Under the pieces are notes generated by a model that worked only from the letters and a program-made list of their open reading frames with translations, made no database searches and was not told where the DNA came from. This document shows positions 27,569-35,840 of a stretch of 64,000 nt of DNA, in pieces. Location of the stretch: contig NZ_LT840185.1 of NCBI RefSeq assembly GCF_900177405.1, positions 797,501 to 861,500 of the forward strand, read 5' to 3'. Numbering within the stretch: the first letter of the stretch is position 1; the number at the start of each line of letters is the position of its first letter. The translations under genes and the position numbers were made by a program. The DNA comes from Allosphingosinicella indica (GTDB lineage: Bacteria > Pseudomonadota > Alphaproteobacteria > Sphingomonadales > Sphingomonadaceae).

Positions 27569-28602
27569 CGCAGCGCGCCGCGCCGCTCCGCTTTCTGGTG
27601 CTGGTGCTCGGCGGCTGGACGCTTGCGCGCGGGGTTATCCTGATCGGTGACGCGCGGGACAGCGGGATGCGCGGCTTCGACCGCGCCGTCGCACGCCTCG
27701 CCGAGACGCTGGTGCCCGAACCGGCTTTGGCCGACCCTGCCGGTCTGCCGGAGCCGACACGCGCCGAACTCGCCGCGGCACTGCCGGTCACCCGAAACGC
27801 GCCCGCCCCTCGCTCTGTGTCTCGCGTAGTCGAGGCCCCAACATCATCCGTCGTGTATGCAGAGGCGGATTTGATCGCCCCGGCAGCAGCGCCCCCATCT
27901 GTCTCGCGCGAACACGCAGCCCCGCCTTCAATCGAGGCGCCGCTGGGCCTCGCACTGCCTCCAGCCCGCCCCGATCGCTGGTCCGGTTCGGCCTGGGCGC
28001 TGATCCGCGACGATGGCGCGCCGCCGCTCGCAACCGGCGGCTTGCTCGGCGGAAGCCAGATCGGCGCACGCCTTTCCTACCGGCTGAACGACCGCGCCGA
28101 TCGCCCGATCACCCTCACTGCACGCGTCAGCACTGCGCTCTCGCGGCCTGCCGGTGCGGAAGCGGCGCTCGGCATCGAATGGCAGCCGAGCGCGGCGCCG
28201 GTACGCCTGCTGGCGGAGCGTCGGCAGTCGCTTGGCGACGGCGGGCGCTCGGCTTTCGCGCTGCTCGCTTATGGCGGAGTCTACGACCGGGCGTTCGGCC
28301 CGGCGCGACTGGAAGCCTATGCACAGGCTGGGGTCGTCGGCGCCCGATCGCGCGACCTCTTCGTTGACGGCGCGGTCCGGGCTGGCGTGCCGGTGGATGG
28401 CACGGATCGCTTGCGGATCGGGGGCGGGCTATGGGGCGCAGCACAGCCGGGGGCCGAGCGGCTCGATGTCGGCCCGCAGCTTTCCTACCGGGTGCCGGTC
28501 AAGGATACCAATCTCCGTCTGCTCGCCGACTGGCGGTTCCGCATCGCGGGCGATGCCGCGCCCGCATCCGGCCCCGCGCTCACGCTCGCCGCCGATTTCT
28601 GA
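27565..28602 (+). CDS. NfrA C-terminal-like outer-membrane beta-barrel candidate
   Basis: A 345-residue protein. An N-terminal hydrophobic segment (RFLVLVLGGWTLARGVILI) and a Pro/Ala-rich linker to about residue 125 precede a C-terminal ~210 residues with alternating strands: LGGSQIGARLSYRL, AEAALGIEWQPS, GAAQPGAERLDVGPQLSY and a terminal ADWRFRIAGDA...SGPALTLAADF ending in Phe, typical of outer-membrane barrels. This resembles the C-terminal part of NfrA-type proteins, without their TPR region. Its ATG overlaps the glycosyltransferase stop. The longer open frame upstream is antisense or out of frame and rejected. Assignment is by pattern and context. Confidence 0.6.
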   Translation: MTQRAAPLRFLVLVLGGWTLARGVILIGDARDSGMRGFDRAVARLAETLVPEPALADPAGLPEPTRAELAAALPVTRNAPAPRSVSRVVEAPTSSVVYAEADLIAPAAAPPSVSREHAAPPSIEAPLGLALPPARPDRWSGSAWALIRDDGAPPLATGGLLGGSQIGARLSYRLNDRADRPITLTARVSTALSRPAGAEAALGIEWQPSAAPVRLLAERRQSLGDGGRSAFALLAYGGVYDRAFGPARLEAYAQAGVVGARSRDLFVDGAVRAGVPVDGTDRLRIGGGLWGAAQPGAERLDVGPQLSYRVPVKDTNLRLLADWRFRIAGDAAPASGPALTLAADF

Positions 28603-28609
28603 CTAGCTC

Positions 28610-30010
28610 TCAGCCGCCGAGGAAGGGATAGGGCGAGATTGTCTTCTGCATCGCGTTGACGGTGAGCGTCCGCCCGGCGGGTGCCGAGGCGCGTTGCGGG
28701 CACCGCGCGCGGGGGCAAATGACGCACGCCGGGCCAATCGGCGTGACATAGGGTTCTGACAGGTCGAGCCCGTCTGAATAGACCAGCCGGGGCGCATGTT
28801 TGAGATCGCAGCCGAGCCCGATCGCCAGATGGTCCGCCTCGCGCGGGTCGAGCCGCACCGCGCGCTCGACGGCGCGGGCGATGGTGAAATAGCGCTCCCC
28901 GTCGGGCGTCTCGACGATCTGCGTCACCGTGCGGTCGGGGGTGCGGAAGGCAGTGTGCAGGTTCCAGCGCGGGCAGGTGCCGCCGAAGCGCGAGAAGGGG
29001 AAGCTCTCGCCCGCGAACCGCTTGGAGATGTTGCCCGCGGAATCGACGCGCAGCATGAAGAACGGGATGCCCCGCGCGCCGCTCCGCCCCAGCGTCGTCA
29101 GCCGGTGTGCGACCTGTTCGACGCTGGCGCCGAACTCCGCGCACAGCCGGTCGATGTCGTGCCGGTGCCGCTCTGCCGCAGCCAGGAAGGTCGCATAAGG
29201 CATCAGGATCGCGCCCGCGGCATAATTGGCGAGGCTCATGTGGAGCAGCCGGCGGGTGGGATCGTCGGGGGGCGCGGCGCTCTCGATCATCCGGTCGAGC
29301 AGCGGCCGGAACTCGACGAGTGCGAGCTGATAGGCGGCGGCGAAGGTGCGGCTCTCCGGGCGGAGCAGCGCCGAAAGCATCAGCCGCTTGCGGTGGAAAT
29401 CATAATGCTGGCTGGCGGCGTCGAGCAATTCGGGCGGCACGACGCGCGTGTCGATGCCGAACGCTTCCTTGAGCCTGCGGGTCAGCGCCGCGAACAGACC
29501 ATGCGGCTCTCCGAGCGCGCCGGCCAGCGTCTCGGCCGCCTCCTCGACATAAGCGAAATGGTTGCGGCTCGCCTGGATATGGTCGCGCACCCAGCTTTCG
29601 GGCGTCACCATCGCCGCTGCATCGGGATCGCCCGTCGGTTGCCGCCGCCGGTCTGCGAGCGCGGTGTAGAGTCGCGCGACCGCATCGGCGACCGAGGGCG
29701 CATTGTCGGCCACCTCCAGCAGTTCGTAGCGCGGGATGCCGAGATCGGCGAACATCGGATCGGCGAAGATTTCGGCGAGCTGGTCGACCCCGGTGCCCTC
29801 GCTGTCCGCGGTCAGGCTCTTGAGATCGACGTCGTACTTTTCGGCGAGCCGTAGCAGAACCTGCGCCGTCACCGGCCGCTGGTTGCGCTCGAGATGGTTG
29901 AGATAGCTGGGGCTGATCCCCAGCTCGGTCGCCATCGCGCTCTGGTTCATCCCCAGTTCGCGGCGCAGGCGGCGCACCCGCCCGCCCAGGTAAAGCTTGC
30001 GCTCAGCCAT
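28610..30010 (-). CDS. ScfR/RamB-type short-chain acyl-CoA-responsive transcriptional regulator
   Basis: A 466-residue regulator. Residues 8-63 are an XRE helix-turn-helix ([29 protein letters not shown]); the middle is an IrrE/ImmA-like domain; the C-terminus is the DUF2083 domain, including [19 protein letters not shown] and a Cys cluster [10 protein letters not shown]. Relatives (RamB, PrpR, MccR) control glyoxylate-bypass, methylcitrate or methylmalonyl-CoA genes, and aceA lies divergently next door. No clear Shine-Dalgarno precedes ATG 30010. Its 3' end stops 7 bases from the convergent barrel gene. Confidence 0.9.
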   Translation of the reverse strand: MAERKLYLGGRVRRLRRELGMNQSAMATELGISPSYLNHLERNQRPVTAQVLLRLAEKYDVDLKSLTADSEGTGVDQLAEIFADPMFADLGIPRYELLEVADNAPSVADAVARLYTALADRRRQPTGDPDAAAMVTPESWVRDHIQASRNHFAYVEEAAETLAGALGEPHGLFAALTRRLKEAFGIDTRVVPPELLDAASQHYDFHRKRLMLSALLRPESRTFAAAYQLALVEFRPLLDRMIESAAPPDDPTRRLLHMSLANYAAGAILMPYATFLAAAERHRHDIDRLCAEFGASVEQVAHRLTTLGRSGARGIPFFMLRVDSAGNISKRFAGESFPFSRFGGTCPRWNLHTAFRTPDRTVTQIVETPDGERYFTIARAVERAVRLDPREADHLAIGLGCDLKHAPRLVYSDGLDLSEPYVTPIGPACVICPRARCPQRASAPAGRTLTVNAMQKTISPYPFLGG

Positions 30011-30018
30011 GTGTCACA

Positions 30019-30115
30019 TTGTCAATTTTTTACAACCGTCGCAAGACACGCTGTTACCTCACGACGCTTTTCACGGCTGCTTTACGCTTCGATTTGTCGT
30101 TCTCTCTTGCGACAA
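30019..30115. promoter_or_regulatory. Divergent control region between the regulator and aceA with two inverted repeats
   Basis: Two TTGT...ACAA dyads lie in this AT-rich intergenic region: TTGT-N9-ACAA at 30019-30035, close to the regulator start, and TTGTCG-N10-CGACAA at 30094-30115, about 22 bases before aceA. Their placement suits autoregulation plus control of aceA by the adjacent regulator. No confident -35/-10 boxes were found. Confidence 0.35.
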
Positions 30116-30137
30116 CTTGATCTCGCGGGGGTATGCC

Positions 30138-31418
30138 ATGACCGATTTCAGCCACCTCGTCCCGGCGCCGGAAGGCCGCTTCGACGGAATCCACCGCGCC
30201 TACGGGGCCGACGAGGTCGCGCGGCTCCGCGGATCGCTACCGATCGAGTATACGCTGGCACGCCGCGGTGCGCTGAAGCTGTGGGAACTGCTTCACACCG
30301 AGGATTATGTCCACGCCCTCGGCGCGCTCAGCGGCAACCAGGCGATGCAGATGGTGCGCGCGGGCCTGAAAGCCATCTACCTCTCCGGCTGGCAGGTCGC
30401 CGCCGACGCCAACACCGCTGGCGCGATGTACCCCGATCAGTCGCTCTATCCCGCCAATGCCGGGCCGGAGCTTGCCCGCAAGATCAACCGCACGCTGCAG
30501 CGCGCCGACCAGATCGAGCATTCCGAAGGCGGCGCGGAGCGCGACTGGTTCGTGCCGATTGTCGCCGATGCCGAGGCCGGCTTCGGCGGGCCGCTCAACT
30601 GCTTCGAGATCATGAAGGCGTATATCGAGGCGGGCGCGGCAGGCGTCCATTTCGAGGACCAGCTCGCCTCCGAAAAGAAGTGCGGCCACTTGGGCGGCAA
30701 GGTGCTGATCCCGACCCAGGCGCACATCCGCAACCTTAATGCCGCGCGGCTCGCCGCCGACGTCTGCGGCGTACCGACGGTGCTGGTCGCGCGCACCGAT
30801 GCGGAAAGCGCCAAGCTCATCACCTCCGACGTCGACGAGCGCGACCATGAATTCCTGACCGGCGAGCGCACGCCCGAGGGCTTCTTCCGCCTGAAGGATG
30901 GCACCGGCGTCGATCATTGCATCAAGCGCGGCATCGCCTTTGCCGAACACGCCGATCTCTTGTGGTGGGAGACGAGCCACCCGAACCTGGAGGACGCCAG
31001 GCGCTTCGCCGAGGCGGTGCAGAAGGCGCATCCGGGCAAGATGATGGCCTATAATTGCTCGCCCAGCTTCAACTGGGAGGCCAAGCTCGACAAGGCGACG
31101 ATCGCCAGGTTCCAGCGCGAGCTGGGCGCTATGGGCTACAAGTTCCAGTTCGTGACGCTGGCCGGCTTCCACCAGCTCAACCACGGCATGTTCGAGCTGG
31201 CGCGCGGCTACCGCGACCGTGGCATGGTGGCCTATTCCGAGCTTCAACAGGCCGAGTTCGCGAGCGAGGCGGACGGCTACACCGCGACCCGCCACCAGCG
31301 CGAGGTCGGCACCGGCTATTTCGACCGCGTCGCGCAGGCGGTGTCGGGCGGCGAAGCCTCCACCACCGCGCTCGCGGAATCGACCGAGGCGGATCAGTTC
31401 ACCAAGCAGGCAGCCTGA
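30138..31418 (+). CDS. aceA: Isocitrate lyase
   Basis: A 426-residue enzyme splitting isocitrate to glyoxylate and succinate in the glyoxylate shunt, needed for growth on acetate or fatty acids. The active-site signature KKCGHLGGK with the catalytic Cys is present, as are [16 protein letters not shown] (Mg2+ site) and [11 protein letters not shown] 30138 starts the conserved part after a GGGGG tract; the longer frame upstream covers the promoter. Malate synthase is not adjacent. A small DUF4170 gene follows 9 bases later. Confidence 0.97.
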   Translation: MTDFSHLVPAPEGRFDGIHRAYGADEVARLRGSLPIEYTLARRGALKLWELLHTEDYVHALGALSGNQAMQMVRAGLKAIYLSGWQVAADANTAGAMYPDQSLYPANAGPELARKINRTLQRADQIEHSEGGAERDWFVPIVADAEAGFGGPLNCFEIMKAYIEAGAAGVHFEDQLASEKKCGHLGGKVLIPTQAHIRNLNAARLAADVCGVPTVLVARTDAESAKLITSDVDERDHEFLTGERTPEGFFRLKDGTGVDHCIKRGIAFAEHADLLWWETSHPNLEDARRFAEAVQKAHPGKMMAYNCSPSFNWEAKLDKATIARFQRELGAMGYKFQFVTLAGFHQLNHGMFELARGYRDRGMVAYSELQQAEFASEADGYTATRHQREVGTGYFDRVAQAVSGGEASTTALAESTEADQFTKQAA

Positions 31419-31426
31419 AGGAGGCG

Positions 31427-31624
31427 ATGATGACCAAGCGTTATTGGGTGATCGGCGGCGAATATCAGGGCGCGGATTTCGCTGCGCTGGTGCCGGGAAC
31501 CGAGCGGATGTCCGGCCCATACCAGGATCGCCGCAAGGCGGAGACCGAATGGACCCGGCTCTCCTGCACCCCCGCCGCCACCGCCGCGACGCGCTATGCG
31601 ATCACCACGGAGACGTTGCGCTAA
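31427..31624 (+). CDS. DUF4170 family small protein
   Basis: A 65-residue soluble protein (MMTKRYWVIGGEYQGADF..., then GPYQDRRKAETEWTRLS). This short family is common in alphaproteobacteria and has no known role. AAGGAGG lies directly before ATG 31427, and the gene begins 9 bases after the aceA stop, so it is probably cotranscribed with aceA. Confidence 0.8.
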   Translation: MMTKRYWVIGGEYQGADFAALVPGTERMSGPYQDRRKAETEWTRLSCTPAATAATRYAITTETLR

Positions 31625-31648
31625 TTCTCTGCGCCGACCCGCCATGCC

Positions 31649-31732
31649 GTCACCCTGAACTTGTTTCAGGGTCCATGGCGGCGACGGTCGCGACCGTCAT
31701 CGAAATGGATGCTGAAACAAGTTCAGCATGAC
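31649..31732. repeat. Dispersed inverted repeat, second family (TTCAG/CTGAA arms)
   Basis: GTCACCCTGAACTTGTTTCA at the left and GAAACAAGTTCAGCATGAC at the right are imperfect inverted copies separated by about 45 bases. The type differs from the CGCGAAAGCGGG repeats but is likewise a common dispersed element in sphingomonad genomes. It separates the convergent DUF4170 and YIP1 genes. Confidence 0.85.
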
Positions 31733-31740
31733 GGCCAGGA

Positions 31741-32928
31741 CTAGCGCGCCATCGCCTCGAGGCGCGCGATATCGACCGAGGCGACCGCCTGCTTCAGCGT
31801 GTCGATCCCGTCGGCGTGGCCTTCGGCTTCGACCATGAAGCGGTTGGCGACGAGCACGCCAAACTTGCCGTCGCCCCGCTGGCGGTCCCACTCTTCAGTG
31901 GTCATGCGCCCGTCGACCGATCCCATCTTCTCATAGCCTGTCCCGGTCTCACGGCTCGACTCGACGTTGAACGCCCCCGCCATCGCCGCGAGGCCGCCCG
32001 CGGCAGCGATGTCGGTCACCGAGAGGCGGAACGAGCGCTCGCCATTCTCGTAGCGCGCTTCCGCCTGCGACCCGCCCACCCCGGCTGCGCCGGCGCTGCT
32101 GCTGGAGACTTCAGTGCGCTGCCATCCGCCGAGCGCCGCGGGGAGCATCGCCTGGAGCGCGCCGCTGTCGGTCGCGCCGGCGGCAACCGCGCCGCTTGCC
32201 GCCGCGGCCTGCGCGCGGTTGGCGGCCGCCTCCATCTGGCGGCTGGCTTCCTCCATCTTGCCGAGATCGATCTCGCCGCCGCCCGGTATCTTTATCGTGC
32301 CCGACACATCGCCGCCTGCCATCGGATAGGCGGGGACGAAAGCGGTGCCGACCCGCGCGACGATCGCGCCGGCGACCACGAATATCACGACCGCGGCGAC
32401 GATGGCGGCGACGACATAGCCCATCGCCTTGTCGGGCGGCAGCTTCATCAGGATCGGCGCGCCTACGTAAAGCAAGTAGAGGCTGTAGAGCCCGAGGATC
32501 GCCAGAAAGGAGAGCGCCGGCAGAATTTGGAAAATTCCCGCCAGCCACGCAGCCGTGCAGGAAAAGGCAGCGAGCTTGAGCGCCGATATGAAGTTCTTGG
32601 TGCCGCCGAACGTGGGCGCCAGTGCATCGTAGATGAGCGCCATCACATAGACGCCTAGCAATGCCATCAGATAGCTCGTCACCGCCATCGAGAGCGCCGA
32701 TCCAACGCTCGGCCGATAGGTGATACCGAAGGCACCGTAACCGAAGACCAGGCTGCCGATCAGCCCCGCGACCGGGCCGATCGCGGCGAGTGGGATCACC
32801 CACTTCTTGTAGATGTCGCCCGTCGTCATCGGCTCGGCGTCGATGACGGGCCATTCTTCCTTCGGGCTCAGCAGGATGCGCTTGATGCGGTGGCCGTGGC
32901 TGCCCGGCTTGTTAACGTCCAAATCCAT
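31741..32928 (-). CDS. YIP1 family membrane protein
   Basis: A 395-residue protein. After a polar N-terminus ([20 protein letters not shown], typical of Yip1 proteins) come about five membrane helices between residues 45 and 200 ([39 protein letters not shown]), then an Ala/Gln-rich segment and a soluble C-terminal domain of about 150 residues. Yip1-fold proteins are poorly understood in bacteria. ATG 32928 has GGGGGAATC upstream; a GTG 15 bases earlier is an alternative. Confidence 0.8.
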   Translation of the reverse strand: MDLDVNKPGSHGHRIKRILLSPKEEWPVIDAEPMTTGDIYKKWVIPLAAIGPVAGLIGSLVFGYGAFGITYRPSVGSALSMAVTSYLMALLGVYVMALIYDALAPTFGGTKNFISALKLAAFSCTAAWLAGIFQILPALSFLAILGLYSLYLLYVGAPILMKLPPDKAMGYVVAAIVAAVVIFVVAGAIVARVGTAFVPAYPMAGGDVSGTIKIPGGGEIDLGKMEEASRQMEAAANRAQAAAASGAVAAGATDSGALQAMLPAALGGWQRTEVSSSSAGAAGVGGSQAEARYENGERSFRLSVTDIAAAGGLAAMAGAFNVESSRETGTGYEKMGSVDGRMTTEEWDRQRGDGKFGVLVANRFMVEAEGHADGIDTLKQAVASVDIARLEAMAR

Positions 32929-33060
32929 GTTCGATTCCCCCACCCCTGGTTGGAACGGCGCCAGAATGACGGCAAATGCGCGCCGCGGCTAGACCCGGAA
33001 TTGCGGTTGCGGGAGGAGGCCGCGCTTCCCACATGGCGGACGACAAGAGCGGGAGCAGCT

Positions 33061-33597
33061 ATGGAAGCCTGGCATGGCACGACGATTCTCGGCGTGCGCA
33101 AGGATGGAAAGACGGTGATCGCGGGCGACGGGCAGGTTTCGCTGCAGTCCACGATCATCAAGCCCAATGCGCGCAAGGTCCGCCGCATCGGCAGCGGCGG
33201 CGCGGTGATCGGTGGCTTTGCCGGCGCGACCGCGGATGCCTTCACCCTGTTCGAGCGGCTGGAGCGCAAGCTGGAGCAGCATCACGGCCAGTTGATGCGC
33301 GCCGCTGTCGAGCTCGCCAAGGACTGGCGGACCGACAAATATCTCCGCAACCTGGAAGCGATGATGATCGTCGCCGACAAGGAGACGATGCTGATCCTGA
33401 CCGGCAACGGCGATGTGCTCGAGCCTGATGGCGGCGTCGCTGCGATCGGATCGGGCGGCAATTTCGCGCTCGCGGCCGCCCGCGCGCTCGAGGAATATGA
33501 GGCCGATCCCGAAGTGCTGGCGCGAAAGGCGATGAAGATCGCCGCGGACGTCTGCGTCTACACCAATGACCGGCTGACCGTCGAAATCATCGACTGA
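33061..33597 (+). CDS. hslV: ATP-dependent protease proteolytic subunit HslV
   Basis: A 178-residue threonine peptidase that forms a double hexamer with HslU. The catalytic Thr of the family is at TTILGVRK, preceded here by six residues (MEAWHG) that must be removed, as in some other alphaproteobacterial Hsl[44 protein letters not shown] and [16 protein letters not shown] are family landmarks. GGGAG precedes ATG 33061. hslU follows, with a half repeat in the gap. Confidence 0.96.
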   Translation: MEAWHGTTILGVRKDGKTVIAGDGQVSLQSTIIKPNARKVRRIGSGGAVIGGFAGATADAFTLFERLERKLEQHHGQLMRAAVELAKDWRTDKYLRNLEAMMIVADKETMLILTGNGDVLEPDGGVAAIGSGGNFALAAARALEEYEADPEVLARKAMKIAADVCVYTNDRLTVEIID

Positions 33598-33635
33598 CGC
33601 GGTCGGAGCCTCGCTACCTTATGACACGCGCCGGA

Positions 33636-33662
33636 CTGGATTCCGGCCTTCGCCGGAATGAC
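33636..33662. repeat. Single-arm dispersed repeat between hslV and hslU
   Basis: CTGGATTCCGGCCTTCGCCG continuing to GAATGAC is one palindromic arm of the RESGDP-type element, within the 75-base gap in the hslVU operon. It ends 9 bases before the hslU start. Confidence 0.75.
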
Positions 33663-33671
33663 GAAAAGCTT

Positions 33672-34973
33672 ATGAAAGACTCTCTTACTCCCACCGCCGT
33701 CGTAGCCGCGCTCGACGAGCATATCGTCGGCCAGACCGAGGCCAAGCGCGCCGTCGCGGTGGCGCTGCGCAATCGCTGGCGCCGCCAGCGGCTCGACGCC
33801 GAGCTGCGCGAGGAAGTGACGCCGAAGAACATCCTGATGATTGGCCCCACCGGCTGCGGCAAGACCGAGATCAGCCGCCGGCTGGCGAAGCTCGCCGACG
33901 CACCGTTCGTAAAGGTCGAGGCGACCAAGTTCACCGAGGTCGGCTATGTCGGCCGCGACGTCGAGCAGATCGCGCGGGATCTCGTCGAGGAAGCGGTGCG
34001 ACTGGAGAAAGACCGCCGCCGCGACGCGGTGCGCGAGGCGGCGAGCCAGGCGGCGATGGAGCGCTTGCTCGATGCGCTGACCGGCAAGGATGCGAGCCAG
34101 GCGACGCGCGAAAGCTTCCGGCAGCGCATCACCGACAATCACATGAACGACGCCGAGGTCGAGATCGAAGTCTCCGACCAGCCGGCCGCGCCGTTCGAGA
34201 TCCCCGGCATGGGCGGCCAGGTCGGCATGATCAATCTCTCCGACATGATGGGCAAGGCGTTCGGCCAAGCGCCGAAGAAGAAGCGCAAAATGCGCGTCGC
34301 CGAGGCGTGGGACAAACTGGTCGAGGAGGAGCAGGACAAGCGCCTCGACAATGACGATGTCGCGCGCACCGCATTGAAGGACGCGGAAGCGAACGGCATC
34401 GTCTTTTTGGACGAGATCGACAAGATCGCGGTCAGCGACGTCCGCGGCGGCAGCGTCAGCCGCGAAGGCGTCCAGCGCGACCTGCTGCCGCTGATCGAAG
34501 GCACGACGGTCGCCACCAAATATGGGCCGATGAAGACCGACCACATCCTGTTCATCGCATCGGGCGCGTTTCATGTCGCCAAGCCGAGCGACCTGCTGCC
34601 CGAGTTGCAGGGCCGCCTCCCGATCCGCGTCGAACTGAAGGCGCTGACCGAGGAAGATTTCGTCCGCATCCTGTCCTCCACGCGCGCCAGCCTGACCGAT
34701 CAATATCGCGCGCTGCTCGCCACCGAAGGCGTCGAGGTGCGTTTTGCCGAAGACGGCATCCGCGCGCTGGCCCGGCTCGCGGCCGAAGTGAATGGCGAGA
34801 TCGAGAATATCGGCGCGCGGCGCCTGCAGACGGTGATGGAAAAGCTGCTCGAGGATGTCAGCTACGATGCCGATCTTCGTGCCGGCGAAAGCATCGTCGT
34901 GGATGCGGCCTATGTCGACAAGCAGCTCGCCGAAGTGGCGCGCAATAGCGATCTCAGTAAATATGTTCTTTGA
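33672..34973 (+). CDS. hslU: ATP-dependent protease ATPase subunit HslU
   Basis: A 433-residue AAA+ unfoldase that feeds substrates into HslV. Walker A is GPTGCGKTE, Walker B is FLDEIDKI, and the family N-terminus [25 protein letters not shown] and C-terminal LSKYVL tail (which docks into HslV) are present. The I-domain lies between the two Walker motifs. ATG 33672 follows GAAAAG; the longer frame includes repeat-encoded residues (GLRRND) and is not used. Confidence 0.97.
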   Translation: MKDSLTPTAVVAALDEHIVGQTEAKRAVAVALRNRWRRQRLDAELREEVTPKNILMIGPTGCGKTEISRRLAKLADAPFVKVEATKFTEVGYVGRDVEQIARDLVEEAVRLEKDRRRDAVREAASQAAMERLLDALTGKDASQATRESFRQRITDNHMNDAEVEIEVSDQPAAPFEIPGMGGQVGMINLSDMMGKAFGQAPKKKRKMRVAEAWDKLVEEEQDKRLDNDDVARTALKDAEANGIVFLDEIDKIAVSDVRGGSVSREGVQRDLLPLIEGTTVATKYGPMKTDHILFIASGAFHVAKPSDLLPELQGRLPIRVELKALTEEDFVRILSSTRASLTDQYRALLATEGVEVRFAEDGIRALARLAAEVNGEIENIGARRLQTVMEKLLEDVSYDADLRAGESIVVDAAYVDKQLAEVARNSDLSKYVL

Positions 34974-35127
34974 AAAGGTTCCGCACTAGATCGCCAAAAT
35001 TGCACGAATTATCGAAATTGTTTTTCGTGTGTCGATTCAGCGACAGCGCCGCACGACTCGCCGAGTCCGCGGCACCGAAGTCGGGGCGCGTCGTTATATT
35101 GGGGAAATCCCATTCAGGAGATACCTA

Positions 35128-35697
35128 ATGACTCGCAACCTTCTTATTCGCGCTGCTTTGACTTCGGCTGCCGCTCTGGCGCTGCCGTTTGCAGCGACCG
35201 CCCAGACCACCGATCCGGCCGCTGAAGCCAAGACCGGTGTCCAAGCGACCACGGACGCTCCGGTTTCGGACAGCATGGCGCCGGTGCAGGATAGCGTGAA
35301 CAGCGCTACCGACACGGCCGTCACGCCGGACAGCAGTGCGACGACCGCGACGCCCGATGCCTCCGCTCCGAACGCAACGGCCCCGAGCGCGACCGAGACC
35401 AGCCCGACGGCTGATCCGATGGCCAGCGCGCAGACCCAGAGTGACGCCTCGACCGCCAGTGGTGCGGTGATGGCTGCGACTACCGCCGACGTCACGGCCG
35501 GTGCTCAAGTCGTCGACCAGAATGGCGATGCGGTCGGCACCGTCGAGTCCGTCGATGCCAGTGGCGCCGTGGTTTCCACCGGCCAGAGCCGCGTCCAGAT
35601 TCCGGTGAATTCGTTCGGCAAGAGCGACAAGGGTCTGGTGCTCGCGATGACCAAGGCGCAGCTCGACGCCGCGGCTTCGCAGGCTTCGCCTTCCTAA
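35128..35697 (+). CDS. Exported Ser/Thr/Ala-rich protein with PRC-barrel-like C-terminus
   Basis: A 189-residue protein with a signal peptide (LLIRAALTSAAALALPFAATAQ), a ~90-residue low-complexity region rich in Ser, Thr, Ala, Asp and Pro, and a folded C-terminal segment (AGAQVVDQNGDAVGTVESVDASG, VQIPVNSFGKSDKGLVLAM) like a PRC-barrel domain. The function is unknown; it looks periplasmic. AGGAG precedes ATG 35128. The 154-base AT-rich leader after hslU must hold its promoter, but no confident boxes were found. A hairpin terminator follows. Confidence 0.75.
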   Translation: MTRNLLIRAALTSAAALALPFAATAQTTDPAAEAKTGVQATTDAPVSDSMAPVQDSVNSATDTAVTPDSSATTATPDASAPNATAPSATETSPTADPMASAQTQSDASTASGAVMAATTADVTAGAQVVDQNGDAVGTVESVDASGAVVSTGQSRVQIPVNSFGKSDKGLVLAMTKAQLDAAASQASPS

Positions 35698-35715
35698 TCG
35701 ATTGCCCGCGAGGCG

Positions 35716-35751
35716 GGGCCGCGCCGGTTTTTCCCCTTGCCGGTGCGGCCC
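35716..35751 (+). terminator. Probable terminator after the Ser/Thr-rich exported protein
   Basis: GGGCCGCGCCGG pairs with CCGGTGCGGCCC (12 bp, one G-U) around a 12-base loop, 18 bases after the stop codon. The trailing sequence has only a few T residues, so termination strength is uncertain. Confidence 0.55.
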
Positions 35752-35794
35752 TTCCGCTAAGTTCAACGATTAAATACCGGCTCGTCCGGTTGCG

Positions 35795-35840
35795 CTCCCG
35801 GTGATGGAGGCTAACCTACCTCCCTCACCGGGAGTTCTCT
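35795..35840 (+). promoter_or_regulatory. Leader hairpin sequestering the Shine-Dalgarno of the M20 peptidase gene
   Basis: CTCCCGGTGA (35795-35804) pairs perfectly with TCACCGGGAG (35825-35834), and inside it GGAGG (35806-35810) pairs with CCTCC (35819-35823), leaving an 8-base loop and one mismatch. The 3' arm ends in GGGAG, which is the only Shine-Dalgarno, six bases before ATG 35841. Folding would hide it from the ribosome, so this may control translation (thermometer, protein- or RNA-released switch). Confidence 0.6.

Noticed and set aside
29894-30739. 281-residue plus-strand frame overlapping aceA
   Set aside because: A shifted frame of aceA, Arg-rich, covering the promoter region; aceA itself is uninterrupted.
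35072-35100. TATATT before the Ser/Thr-rich protein gene as a -10 box
   Set aside because: The matching -35 position reads GCACCG, far from consensus, so a promoter call was not supported.
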